Positions 12,166-23,400 of a DNA stretch of 64,000 bases are shown here, one piece after another. The DNA is from Arbacia lixula (Eukaryota > Echinodermata > Echinoidea > Arbacioida > Arbaciidae). The DNA lies in the NCBI GenBank assembly GCA_963669155.1, contig OZ022588.1:5464991-5528990 (forward strand), in the 5' to 3' direction. Position 1 is the stretch's first letter. Each line of letters opens with the position of its first letter. A program made the position numbers and the translations under genes. The notes beneath the pieces were generated by a model that made no database searches, was not told where the DNA came from, and saw nothing but the letters and a program-made list of their open reading frames with translations.

Positions 12166-12897
12166 CAGAATCACAAAATAAGTTCCCACTAATCTATGTA
12201 GAATTATCCGCTAAAAACGAATTTCACATTTCTTTGACGCAATAAAGTCTCATTTTGACGAAAATTTGAAGAAAAAAAAACGCACGCCTCCAGTGACGTC
12301 AGAGAAGACAAAATGCCATAGATTGTATGGAAGTCAACAATAGACTATCTCCTTAACGTATTCACAACTTTCCCCCTAACTGCGTAGCAACGCGTTATTG
12401 CATTCACCTGTATCTTGTCATTCAGATTCAATGGATGGAATGCACTTTGAATCTATAGTGCCATTCTCATTGGGCTTAAAAAATCTAGAAGTTAGAAAAA
12501 TCTAGAAGTTAGGGTGAAAGTTGCCTAGCAACCGTACCAAAAGCCGAATGGTCCTATTGTCCCGGTCCCCTAACTTCTAGATTTTTCTAACATCGAGATT
12601 TCTTAAAGCCCAATGAGAATGTCACTTATATTAGTTGTTGCTACTCGGAAAAACCCCGGGCAAGCTTTGGGGTTCCCATTGGTAACGTATCGTTTGAACG
12701 GCATGAATAAAAAATTTCATTCACGCCGTTGGCATTTATGGCATTTTGACTTCTCTGACGTCACTGGAGGCGTGCGTTTAATCAAATTTCCGTCAAAATG
12801 AGACTTTATTGCGGCAAACGAATGTGAAATTCGTTTTTAATGGATCATTTTACATAGATTAGTAGGAACTTATTTCTCTAATCTAGCAACCCTTTAA
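12166..12897. mobile_element. family B element with long inverted arms and a nested MITE
   Basis: Left arm (about 12166-12315) and right arm (about 12735-12897) are inverted copies over roughly 150 bp. Both contain ACGCCTCCAGTGACGTCAGAG or its inverse, TTTGACG, and a block that reads AATCTATGTA on the left. The right end is CCTTTAA; the left end is eroded. The centre matches the family B core at 27265-27781, but is split by a 168-bp palindromic insertion at 12458-12625. Both arms carry a perfect CRE (TGACGTCA). No transposase is present. Confidence 0.75.
12458..12625. mobile_element. 168-bp palindromic MITE nested in the family B element
   Basis: The ends are inverted repeats: GTGCCATTCTCATTGGGC on the left, and GTGACATTCTCATTGGGC when the right end is reversed. 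Inner arms share TAGAAAAATCTAGAAGTTAG. It interrupts family B sequence that is continuous at 27553 (GAATCT then ATTAGTTGTTGC), so it inserted after the host element. The centre holds GTTGCCTAGCAAC (12520-12532), an RFX X-box-like palindrome. No coding capacity. Confidence 0.8.
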
Positions 12898-13325
12898 TTA
12901 TCCGCTGTAATTAGTAAATGGACAAACGCAATATCCCATAGTGTCTCCGAGGACAAAATCAATGGTATTGAATCCAGAGTAGTATTTCATTGTGTCATTC
13001 CCATTAAGTTAGGACAGGGATAGCAGACGGCTTATGTTAAACCACCGTTATGAATACGGAACTACATCATGTTGAGACGTGTGCTTCGTGTGACCCTGAA
13101 ATGTAATGAGAATGAATTATGTAGACTGTCATTGAAGTTTACATGAAATTGATTGTATACAGCAAACAAAATAACACAAAGAGAATAGCGAACTTGATGC
13201 AAATGCAAACTGTTATTATCCTGCATAATGAGGGTCTCCATCTTTCCTCTAACCTTAGTCAATCAGGAACGGGCAGACAACTTTAATTCCCATCATTATA
13301 TACAATAAAGTGCAATTTAATAATA

Positions 13326-13333
13326 CCCCCCCC

Positions 13334-13369
<36 letters not shown>
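13326..13369. repeat. C-run plus (AC)n microsatellite
   Basis: A run of C followed by about 16 AC units. A further poly-C run follows at about 13443-13455. Simple sequence only. Confidence 0.95.
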
Positions 13370-13372
<3 letters not shown>

Positions 13373-14058
13373 TCCGCACCCACTCCCCCTTCTCCGCGAT
13401 AAAAGAAATCAAAACTCTCGGAATGACAAGCAAAAATTGCGCCCCCCCCCCCCCCGACCACCGCCACATTGCTTCACGCCTACGTTAAATTTGAAGCCTT
13501 GTCCAGCGGACGCCTATCGAGACTTCGCTTTAATTAACACAGTAATCATAATGTTAGGTTACATAATATGCATCATTATGTAACACTTTCTTACTTGTTT
13601 AACATTTGTCACCAGAACTCTTTCGTGACATTGCATTTTTGTAATGCACACTAGATTCGTGGAAAATTCATTCTTTGCATTTTTATTTTTAGCCGACGTC
13701 TTACGAGAATACGCTGTTATCAACACGATAATCATGTTAATTAAAATGATACAGTATGCTAGAATGGGCTTAAGAACCTCCTTAGAATTCTCCTACTTCA
13801 ATCAATTTTCCCATAATACATTATAATTTGCATTGTAACACAATCTAGGAAAAACTGGATCTGTTCTACCTATTTTGGAGATAAAATTGCCAAAAAAATC
13901 ATATCAATTTCTTCGCTATATGCATTCCTATGCGTTGGTGAGATTTGCCATGCGTCGGAAAAGTATGCAAGGTAACTTTTAGCATGGTAATTATTTCTTT
14001 GTTTCTTTTTTTTTTGTGTTCCCATTCAATAAAATAAGTGATGCACGTTTGCATGGCT

Positions 14059-14265
14059 CGGTACGAATTGTGTGCACGTGGAAACTTTCATTATGAACTT
14101 TGGTCTTTTGATACTCGGACAAAAAAAACTACCATGTTCATAGTGTTTGGCATGGTCGAAAACATGGAAAGTGACCTTGTGCACACAATTCGTACCGACC
14201 CCTTCACCATTGTCGAGGTCTCTGAGAGTAATTGCAACTGATACGATACGATACGATACGATACG
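14059..14265. repeat. foldback with 19-bp perfect arms, plus (GATAC)n
   Basis: The 19-bp arm CGGTACGAATTGTGTGCAC at 14059-14077 is exactly inverted at 14179-14197. Between them the bases do not pair well, so this looks like a short transposon remnant with terminal inverted repeats. A pentanucleotide GATAC repeat follows at 14240-14265. Confidence 0.7.
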
Positions 14266-14420
14266 TTTCAAGTTCAACTACAAATGTAATCAATTTATTG
14301 TATTGTCTGCTTTCGAGAATGTGATTCCATTTTTTGAATTGATTTGATTATTTGATTATACATGGACCTTGACGTTCATTGATGTCTTTGATGTATGATA
14401 GAGTTAGTATATTTTCACCA

Positions 14421-14904
14421 TTAAAGGGATAGTTCACCCTGAAATTAAATTTATTTCGATAAAAGCAGACACGGTGAAGGCTGATGATTATCCGCCAAAG
14501 GATAAGAATTTTATGATCTTTTAAAGTTTTGATTTTGTGACGTCACGTGAAAGATGCTCTTTCATTTTGTTGTGTATAATTTTCTTCTCGAAAATGTGCA
14601 TTTTTTCAGAAAGATATGCATCCGTTTATATTTGCATGCGATACATCATTAGAAATATATGTTTGCACACATAGGCTACATGTATAAGAAAAAAAAAGCA
14701 GTCGTCAAAAACCGACAAAGAGCAATTTATGGAATATTCTGAACACAACCTCGCACGTGACGTCACAAAATTGAAGTTTCAAAACATCAAAACTTTCTTA
14801 TCCTTTGACGGATTTTCGTCAAACCTTCATTATGTGTTTTTTTTTCTTCACGTTTTTGCTTTTATTGAGCCCAACTTGATCTTCAGGGTGAACTATCCCT
14901 TTAA
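14421..14904. mobile_element. TTAA-flanked palindromic MITE, family C, copy 1
   Basis: The ends are TTAAAGGGATAGTTCACCCT and its inverse (AGGGTGAACTATCCCTTTAA), and TTAA at both ends suggests a piggyBac-type target. Inner arms also pair: TGACGTCACGTG on the left and CACGTGACGTCA on the right (a CRE fused to an E-box), and GATAAGAATTTTATGATC against the right-hand inverse. No transposase frame. Related copies: 15482-15881 and a half at 58484-58630. Confidence 0.85.
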
Positions 14905-15481
14905 CCTCCTCACTCCCGTGGGCACACAGTCAGCAAGCCAACGGGGGTTTTAAAGCTTTGGTACCGAGATGATTAATATACATAAATCCCATAAAGCATT
15001 ACTATGTCAGGAACGCAGAGAGGTGATTTTTATTTTTGTCAACTCGTTCGTTCACAGGCCGAGTCCCCGGGCCTCACTGCGCGGTCAGTCAGTATAAGAT
15101 TATATTGTCTGCTGCCCTCTTGCCTTGTAGGCGAGATAGTTCGGGTGTCAGTATTTCAATCATCTGGTTTCAATCACAGAAATCAGAACATGTGTTTCAA
15201 AGAGAGGCACTTTCATCGATACCGATGTTTATTCATAGTCTAAAGGAATAAAATATCATCCATCTTGCTTTACATTATACGATCACATATGTATGTGTTC
15301 ATGAAAAGTATTTCAGATATTGAAGTTCGTATGCGCAAACGTACAATAGGCCTAATGGAGATCCTCAAGGAGGTACTCACTACCAAACCCAAAGGGAAAG
15401 TCATTCCTGAAGTAACGTTTGTTTTAGCTATAGCAGAAAATGAAAGCAACAGGATATAAGTGAAGATTTGACGGCAATCCG

Positions 15482-15881
15482 TTAAAGGGGAAGAAAGTTA
15501 AGACTTGTTTAAAGTTTTAATTTTGGGATGTGACTTAATTGCAGGCTGCTCTCCCAAATATTGTGTGCGGTATGATTCCATAGATGATTCTTTTTTTCAT
15601 TTTTGATGATGAAGGAATACATTTACTAGTACTTCATTAAGGTTTGTTTGTAAAAACACATTTCTAGTGATATATCAAATGCGCAGGTGATATGATTTAT
15701 TCACAACAAAAATTAGTAGGCTACACAACATATAGCAGAGTACCTCGCAAGTGACGTCACAAAATTAATGATTTGAAAATGCAAAACTCTGTTATCTCAT
15801 GACGTTTTTTGTCAATTTGTTGTTTCTGTCATGTTTTTTTTTTTTAAACCAACTTAATTTCAGAGTACACTTTCCCTTTAA
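15482..15881. mobile_element. family C MITE, copy 2 (degenerate)
   Basis: Starts TTAAAGGGGAAGAAAG and ends ACTTTCCCTTTAA. Inside are the family landmarks AAGTTTTAATTTTGGGATGTGAC on the left and GCAAGTGACGTCACAAAATT on the right, followed by a GTTATCTCATGACG block as in copy 1. The left arm has lost its CRE. No coding capacity. Confidence 0.7.
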
Positions 15882-17065
15882 CCCCATCAGCTAGTTCCCT
15901 TTCTCAAGATCGCCATCCCAGCCCGTGTCACGCAACCTGTGTTAAATAATTTATGCAGTCATCAAAACTGATCAACTTTTTGAACAAAAACTTGTGTAGT
16001 TACCTATAAATATCACACATGAAAAAGCTGTTCAAGAATTTCCCCCAACAAAATACAAACCTAAAATGAACTTTTGATGGTTTTCAATTGACCTTGATTA
16101 ATTTCAGCCCAATTATCTAAGATATCATTTTATATTGTGCGACATGTGCACTAACAAAATAGTTGTTTAACTTCACAATGTTGTTATCAGGTCCATTTTA
16201 TTGGCAGCTTGTTTGCGATAGACCTTAGATTATGTTTTTAGAAAAAATGTGGATAACGCCAACTTAACTTCTTTGCATTTGAAAAGGGTGCTGAAAACAA
16301 AGAAATGTGTTTAATGCTGGAGGATCATTCTACGTGTTCAAATGGAAATATAAACTGATTTAAAAGATATTTTAAAGAATGTGTAGCCAATGTCTGTAAT
16401 AGAAGTAGTAATGTATGTTGGGGTCACCATTAATGATTTATTATGATTCAACATCACATAACAGTTTGGTTTCATTCAATAATACGACATGGGCGCCCTT
16501 CTCTTGATTGGGCTTGTTATCATTTCAAATTGGCGTAAGGTTACCTGATTATACACCATAATAGATTCTGCTTATACACATGTGGCTATTGAACGTGGGG
16601 AGATCAGTGAATAAAACCCGTTTAAAATGGATCCAAGTGAAGAAAGTGACATTTCATTATCGTTGTCACCTCGTAGGACAGAAAGGTACGATTGACTTGT
16701 CTTTTCTTTGTTATTCTTAAGGTATTTGTGCTTTAATACGCAATGTTTTCGAATGAAAATTGCGTGCCGTTTATATGTGTAGTACCACATACTGTATATC
16801 ACGTTGGCTGAGCTCTTACTGCGACGGCTGCGTAGCACGGAGATTTGAAGTAAGGAAGTCGAGATTAGCAGTGATTATATTAGTTGGTTTCAGCAATTCT
16901 GTAACTCAAATCTCAAATCTATTGCACATATTTACGTAAAATATATACCTGAATAATTCCGTAGTTGGTTTGAAGATGAATTTAATCCATGTTGTATTTT
17001 TAAAAATTGTTTTCGATCTAGAGTTGTTCAGAATCGCACGACAGCAGCTGCGATGCAAAACTTAA

Positions 17066-17124
17066 TGCGCATGCGCCAGTTCCCCTTTACCGTGTACGTT
17101 TTTGAAGCAGCCAAGATGGCAGCC
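17066..17124 (+). promoter_or_regulatory. ZNHIT6 core promoter: NRF1-like and YY1-like motifs
   Basis: TGCGCATGCGCCA at 17066-17078 matches the NRF1 palindrome, and CCAAGATGGCAGCC at 17111-17124 matches the YY1 element that typically sits just downstream of transcription starts in TATA-less housekeeping promoters. Together they place the start near 17100, about 300 bp upstream of the chosen ATG. The ATG inside the YY1 motif (17116) opens only a 16-codon frame unless spliced at the weak GTAAAC that follows. Motif matches are seen; the function is inferred. Confidence 0.65.
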
Positions 17125-17350
17125 TCGGTAAACCGTATTTGTTACAAAGATCATGATCGTATGTGAAGAGGAAATATGTAACGTTGCTTAGCATTTTCAA
17201 GCAATTTTATAGTTCAGGTATACATTCAATACATTTGGCCATTTATATGTGATAAATGTACTTGAAATGAGTAATTCATTCATGTGCAAGGGTTGATTTC
17301 TCGGTAGTCGGACCAGACATGCAGGGAAATTGGTGGCGAGCCCTCAGGAC

Positions 17351-17369
17351 GCTCCCGCTGCGCGGGAGC
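17351..17369 (+). other. GC-rich hairpin in the ZNHIT6 5' leader
   Basis: GCTCCCGC, a TGC loop and GCGGGAGC form a perfect 8-bp stem 38 bases upstream of the chosen ATG. If this lies in the mature leader it could slow scanning ribosomes. If a leader intron removes it, it has no such role. Confidence 0.4.
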
Positions 17370-17406
17370 AGTCCCGGGGCTAGCTGAGCTCAACCTCGCC
17401 GCAGAA

Positions 17407-20400
17407 ATGGTGTCAAGACTTGGTCACTCTGACGACAATATGAAAGTGTGAGGCTTCAGCCTTAGCTTGGCAATGGCCCTTGAGAGTGACTTAGTATTTA
17501 TAAGCACCCTTCTATTCTTCTTTGACATTGTTATGACCTTAAGATGTTCTGCAAATGTTGCACTTGTTTTAACCACATGACATGAAAAAAAGTTGCTGAA
17601 GACACATTCATGAAATAACTCCAGGACATCATATTTTGTTCACTTTTTGACAGTGACTGTGAGATATGTGGATCCTGTCCTTCCAAGTACACATGTCCCA
17701 GGTGTTCTGTCAAAACATGTTGGTAAGTAAATACATGAAGCTAGTAGGATGATTCCTGATTTTCCACTCCGCTTTTCTCATCTAGTTATAGAATTTTTTT
17801 TTCTATCCATCATTTCTACTTCTTACTACGGTAGGGACGCCCATGTGTCACTAGATGGCGCTTCGCAAGTAAGTGCGAAAACGGAATGGCAAAATGGCGG
17901 GCGCAATTTGAGAGATGCGTAATCTGTTCGGGTAGCGGAATTCCGATGAAGAATATAATCAAAGTAAATTTATGGGTTGAGATTGTCAGCTCGACAACCC
18001 TGTGAGTTTTTTAGTTCTTCTTTCATATGCAACAAAAAGTTTTGGGAAAGCTGCGATAACCGAGCGAGATCGAAGCATTTTGCGGTAAGTTTTTGAAAAT
18101 CCACTTCACTTTTTCGTGAATTATGGTGAAAACGAAAATGTTCCGTTATGTGGATCAATTCGAAACAAGAAAAGTGTCAAGAGTAAATACTGAGCTTCTA
18201 TTTGGCTTTTGATTCATAAAGTTTTACAAAGGCGCAGTTGTGCCGCAAAAGGGTTTTATGAGCCCATGTTTAGATCTATGAATATGCGGTGTTGATAAAT
18301 TTTCTGAAATTCCGGAGGGGGCAACGACAATCGTCGCGCAATTCTAAGCCTCGCTTGTCGGCTGCTATGATAGCTCCGGGTAGTCGCGCGTGGCCGCCAC
18401 TGTCGGCCACCCGTTAGTTGCTAAGCCGAGCCGGTAGGATCGGCGCTATATATAGCTGACTGCGATGCGTGGCTTGCGCGGACATGGCGTCCCGCACACG
18501 CGCGCACTATACTACATGTATATCGGAACATGTATCGGCCATGCTGCGCCGTTCGCATGCGCCCACGCCACCGCCGCACGCTCGCAGAAAGTCCGATTGG
18601 CAATATGCATGCATGCCTGACGTAACAATAGGCTGGCTGATCCCGTGCGGATTCAGCAACCCACCGGAATATACGCTAAGTGAGTACCGGTAGATCGTTA
18701 ATTAATATTAGCAAATACGCGAATTTTGTGTACAGTGTAGCCGCATTATCTGTGACTCGGAGACGATGCTAAAATCTTGTTTAAATAAATACTTTTCTTG
18801 TTATTTTGCCAAAATTAATGATTTCTATGGATTATCAATATTGCAAACAAGCATATATGGTGAGCATATATATTTTGGAGTTGTTTTAATATTTTGTGGG
18901 CGTCCCTAACTACGGTTATCATAATCATTTGTATTGTCATCGCTCTTCGAATAACCTTCAAAAGGATGAAGCGGTTTGTCTATTGGCGTTAACAAAACGC
19001 TTGGACAGACCGAACGACCTAACACAGAGAAGCACAAAAAGAGGTATTCTTACTGTGTCTCTGTACTGTATATCCGGTTCAAGTCTTGTCTGCAATCGGT
19101 CTGATGTCTTCCGTCCAGCGCTGGGCTCATATATGCCGCCCTGCCGCCCTCTACTGGTGGAGCTTGTGGGGGGGGGGGGGGTCACTTACTATTACAAGGA
19201 TTTCACAAAATGTATTCATCATAAAAAAATACTAATGTTGTACATGCTTCAAAGTGAGACCTATAAATATATAATTAATTTGTGATGGCCAACTGATAGG
19301 TTTCAAAGCAAGAAGCTCATTGTTAATGTTAGTTTAAATACATGCAGCAGGCATATTCATAATGAGATCTGTCACCATGGTAAAAAGTTTGCTTAAAATG
19401 TCTGGTAAATTGGTAAAGTACTATAATTCTAGATAATTTTCTTACATGGTAAGTTTAACTGTTGCCATCCATATTTACTTTGTTACTTTTTTCTGTTCGT
19501 CTTTATGTATCACTGTCCTATTTTTAATTAATGAAACGCATTACATACACCGTAGCAGTATTTTGTCTGAGGCAGAAAGGGACGTAACTAGACCTATTTT
19601 TTTTTTTTGTCTTCCAGTCTGTCGTGTGTAAAGAAGCACAAAGCCCAAAGCCAATGTTCCGGAGTTCGAGACAAGACGGCCTTTGTGGCCATCAAGGAGT
19701 TCACAGAGAAAAATTTACTGAGTGGTGAGCTACATACTTTACATTCCAAGAGGATTCCCAACATGCAATTCATATTGATGTACTGTATGAGCTGTTATCT
19801 TTGTTAGGGTTAAATCTTTGATAAACTCTGTAAGGTGGCAAATTTACTAAAAAATATTGCCATTTTTTTTTCTCAGGATCACTTTATTAGTCATTCAGAA
19901 ACAATAAAGAAATATAAACATACAAAGCCCAGGTCATAATTTTATTACTGCTTGGTGGAGGGCGAGAAATACAGTTACAACAAAAAATATTGAAGGCAGT
20001 TGTGGCACATTCTGTGGTCGAAATAGCATACTCAACAGTATGTGTATGTTTTCTTTAAGTCTAGTAGCGTTAGTATCTTGATTCTGTTAAGAGAGCGATG
20101 TTCATGGGTAATGAAAGTTGGCAGGGTGTCAATTTAAAAACGAACAGCTATTGGGTTATACAGGACATTGTGCGGCATCACAAATTCAGTACCGGTATGT
20201 TCGCTAATGGTTTAAGATTTGTTCATGGATGAAGTGGCAATTAACATTACTTTCGTAGTCTGCATAACACCATAATGTATTGTTTCTAAGTGTGAAAATA
20301 TAATTTTAAGTCATTACTGCAGAACTAATTTTGAGTGTTTTCTTACCCTTCTTTTGCATCTTAATCTTGTTGATCTAACTCTCCCTCTTTTATATTTCTT

Positions 20401-23400
20401 ATGGTTGTCTTGACCCAGATTACAGATTTCTTGAAGATGCGGATAGAAAGAGGTATACTGCCATTAATGATCCAAAGAAGAACAGGGGATATCTCAACTT
20501 TAGAGTAAGTAGTCGCATAATGGTTGTATTCATATCTATAGCATTGTTCAAGAAATAAGTGAAATAAACTGTACATGGTCTGTAAATGATCACTAACATT
20601 TGAAAATATCAGTTTGTATATTTGAGAAGAAATCTCTGTTGTGAGCTGCATATATACACTACAGCTCAAAGGAATTGGCATAGGGAAAGGGAAAGGAAGG
20701 AAAGGGAAGGAGCTGCAGTTTAAAAGCGCGGTATATTTTGTCCAGCTCAGCTTGAAACACGATGCATTAGCCTAAAAAGCACCATGTTTCAAGCCGAACT
20801 GGACAAAATATACCACAGTTTAAAACTGTGGCTCCTTCCCTTTCTTCCCTTTCCCTTTCCCTATGCCAATTCCTTTGAGCTGGAGTATACATCTCACCCA
20901 TAACCTCTTTACCTTTGTAGGCAGTGGGCAATACCACAGGTACACAAACAATCCATATAGTGGCGTTTTGTCTGGTATAGAATGGCTTAAACCTACTGAT
21001 TATTTTGTAGCTGTAATGGTCAAATATATTTAAGACAATAATAACTCATGATTTGTTTAATCTGTAAGTTTTCCTGGTCAGATTCTCTGCTTTCATTGGA
21101 ACAATTCAAATAAAATAAACCAGTGGTACTGGGGCATGCATGACACAAATAATTGTTCAATTGTTTTGTTGTCAGATTATTGCCTTTGACCTATGACCAA
21201 TACAAGGTTCACAGTGACTCGTATCATTCGAAACGGCCATTTTCACTATGTATTCAAATGTTGTGCAAATCATTACATCAAAACAGTACATTTCTAATTA
21301 CCCAAAAGCTGGTTTAAGGTTTGTCTGACTAGCACCAGCTAATAGATTCTTAGTGCATTCCATGCATTAAAATTAAATCACAAAATACAGATGAATGTTA
21401 CAAGGCATTGCAAATATTTTATGGAAACGGCTTATTGGAATAAAGCAGTGACAAAATTATGAAATTGTGAATGATTGAATACAATATGTGACCTTTGACC
21501 TGTGATGTGTTTCCAGTGGAAGGCGGTAAGCAAGAGGTCTAGAGAGATGGGCGTGGACCTACGCCTCTTGCCACATTACTTCTCCAGACACAGAGAGAAC
21601 ACCACCACCTACGTCAAGAAGTAAGTCCAGGCAAAGTGGCATCTACAGGAGCCTTTTATCATGGTGTGAACATTTCAAATCGCGTGGAGAGACGAGACTC
21701 AGATCAAGTTTAATGTTCATTTTTCTGATCTAAGAGATCATTGTCTCTCTACTACTTTTGTAAGATTTTGGTGGGTATGAATTAAAAAACACTCTGATAA
21801 AAATGCCCCCAACATGTGCATATCTGAAGATGATTAACCAGGATCTGTGTTTAAACATAAGCAAAAATGTAAAGACATATAAAATGACATTAGCCGACTA
21901 GCTATGATCTGTGTAGATATAAGCAGCAGGTTGTAGAATTAGTGTTTAGAATGCGCATTTGTAAACAGTTTCTACATGAATTGGATATAAGTGCACACTA
22001 TTCACAAGCTACTTTGTAGATCAGTTTAGATGATAGATAAAATAATCACATATTTTAAAAAGAAACAATTTACATACCATGCAGGAATCAAATTTATGTG
22101 CATGCAAATACATTTGCTGAAAAAATATGTAAACGATCGTGCTGTGAAGCCAACTAGCGTACCGGTAATGAACTATAAACAACTGTGAACAAATTGTCTG
22201 CTTGGTCCATATATCATGGAAGATGAATATTGCTTGTTTGTTTTACATCCTGTTTTAAGCATCACATCAACACTAAAGCAGAGAAAGAACACAAATAGAG
22301 AGCAACAACAACATATTGAAGGAAAACATGTCACGCTTCACTTATTTCCTCAGTGGCTCTTAACTACTGCTTCTATTTCTCCATTAGAGTCAAACGTCTG
22401 GCCTGGCATGTGAAGTGGATGTTCCCCCAAGCAGAGGCAGAGTTTACAGAAAAGCGGTAGGTTTCTTTCTAAAATATGTGTGTCTGATGTTTATCCACAC
22501 TTAAAATATTGACCATGTGACTTGTATGGTATCACAAGGAGAAAATTGATTGATGATCGTTCGTGAATCATGAATCATGTTATATAACAAAATAACGATT
22601 CTCTAATTCTGCTCGCAAGTTTTCAGCTTAACGTAGTTCATCATATATTTCTTATCTGTATCCATGTGATACCGTGATATCATAATTATGTCAATTGTGT
22701 GTGTTGTAAATCTTTTAAATCTTGTGAAATGTATTCTGATAAGAAAGCAATAATTGTGGTCACCTTAGTACAGTTAAACCTGGGTATAAAGACCACTCAA
22801 AGGAAACAAGAAATATGGTCTTTATGAGCAGGTGGTCTTTATGTACAGGTTACATTATTACAGGTTTCATTGGGAAACATTTATCCAGGGAAAAAATAAG
22901 TGTGTTCTATCTATACATTTACTGTATTTTGACTTTGTTCTTTTCATTTATTTTGCAATCAGGCTCAATGAGGATACCATACTCAGAGAAGCGCTGGATA
23001 ACTACCTGAGTCCTCAGAAAGCTGATCCTGTTGTGAGGCAAAGGTGAGAATACATGTATGTGTGGTTCAGGAGATAGCCTTTACCAGCTCTCAAGGTGTA
23101 TAGATGCAACAGACTGTTAGCCCCTCCCCCCCCCCCCCCACCCCACTTAAAAAAAAAAACAATGAAAAAGAAGAAAAATTAACATATATGTAAGTGTGAT
23201 TATTGACTTAGAAACACTAGAAAATTGCCCCTGTAACATCTCCTAATGGCCCAGTATGGACATTTCTTAGACCTATCAGAAAGCACATTTAGATAAAACA
23301 ATACATAGTGCTTCTGAATTATTGTGTAAGTTAATGCTAATGTGTAAATGGTGCTTGCATTATTAGACATTTGCATAGGTATTGTATAAAGGAAAAGCTG

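Noticed and set aside
17116-17163. ATG within the YY1 motif as the ZNHIT6 start
   Set aside because: It runs into a stop after 16 codons, and splicing at the following GTAAAC would not join in phase with the zf-HIT exon.
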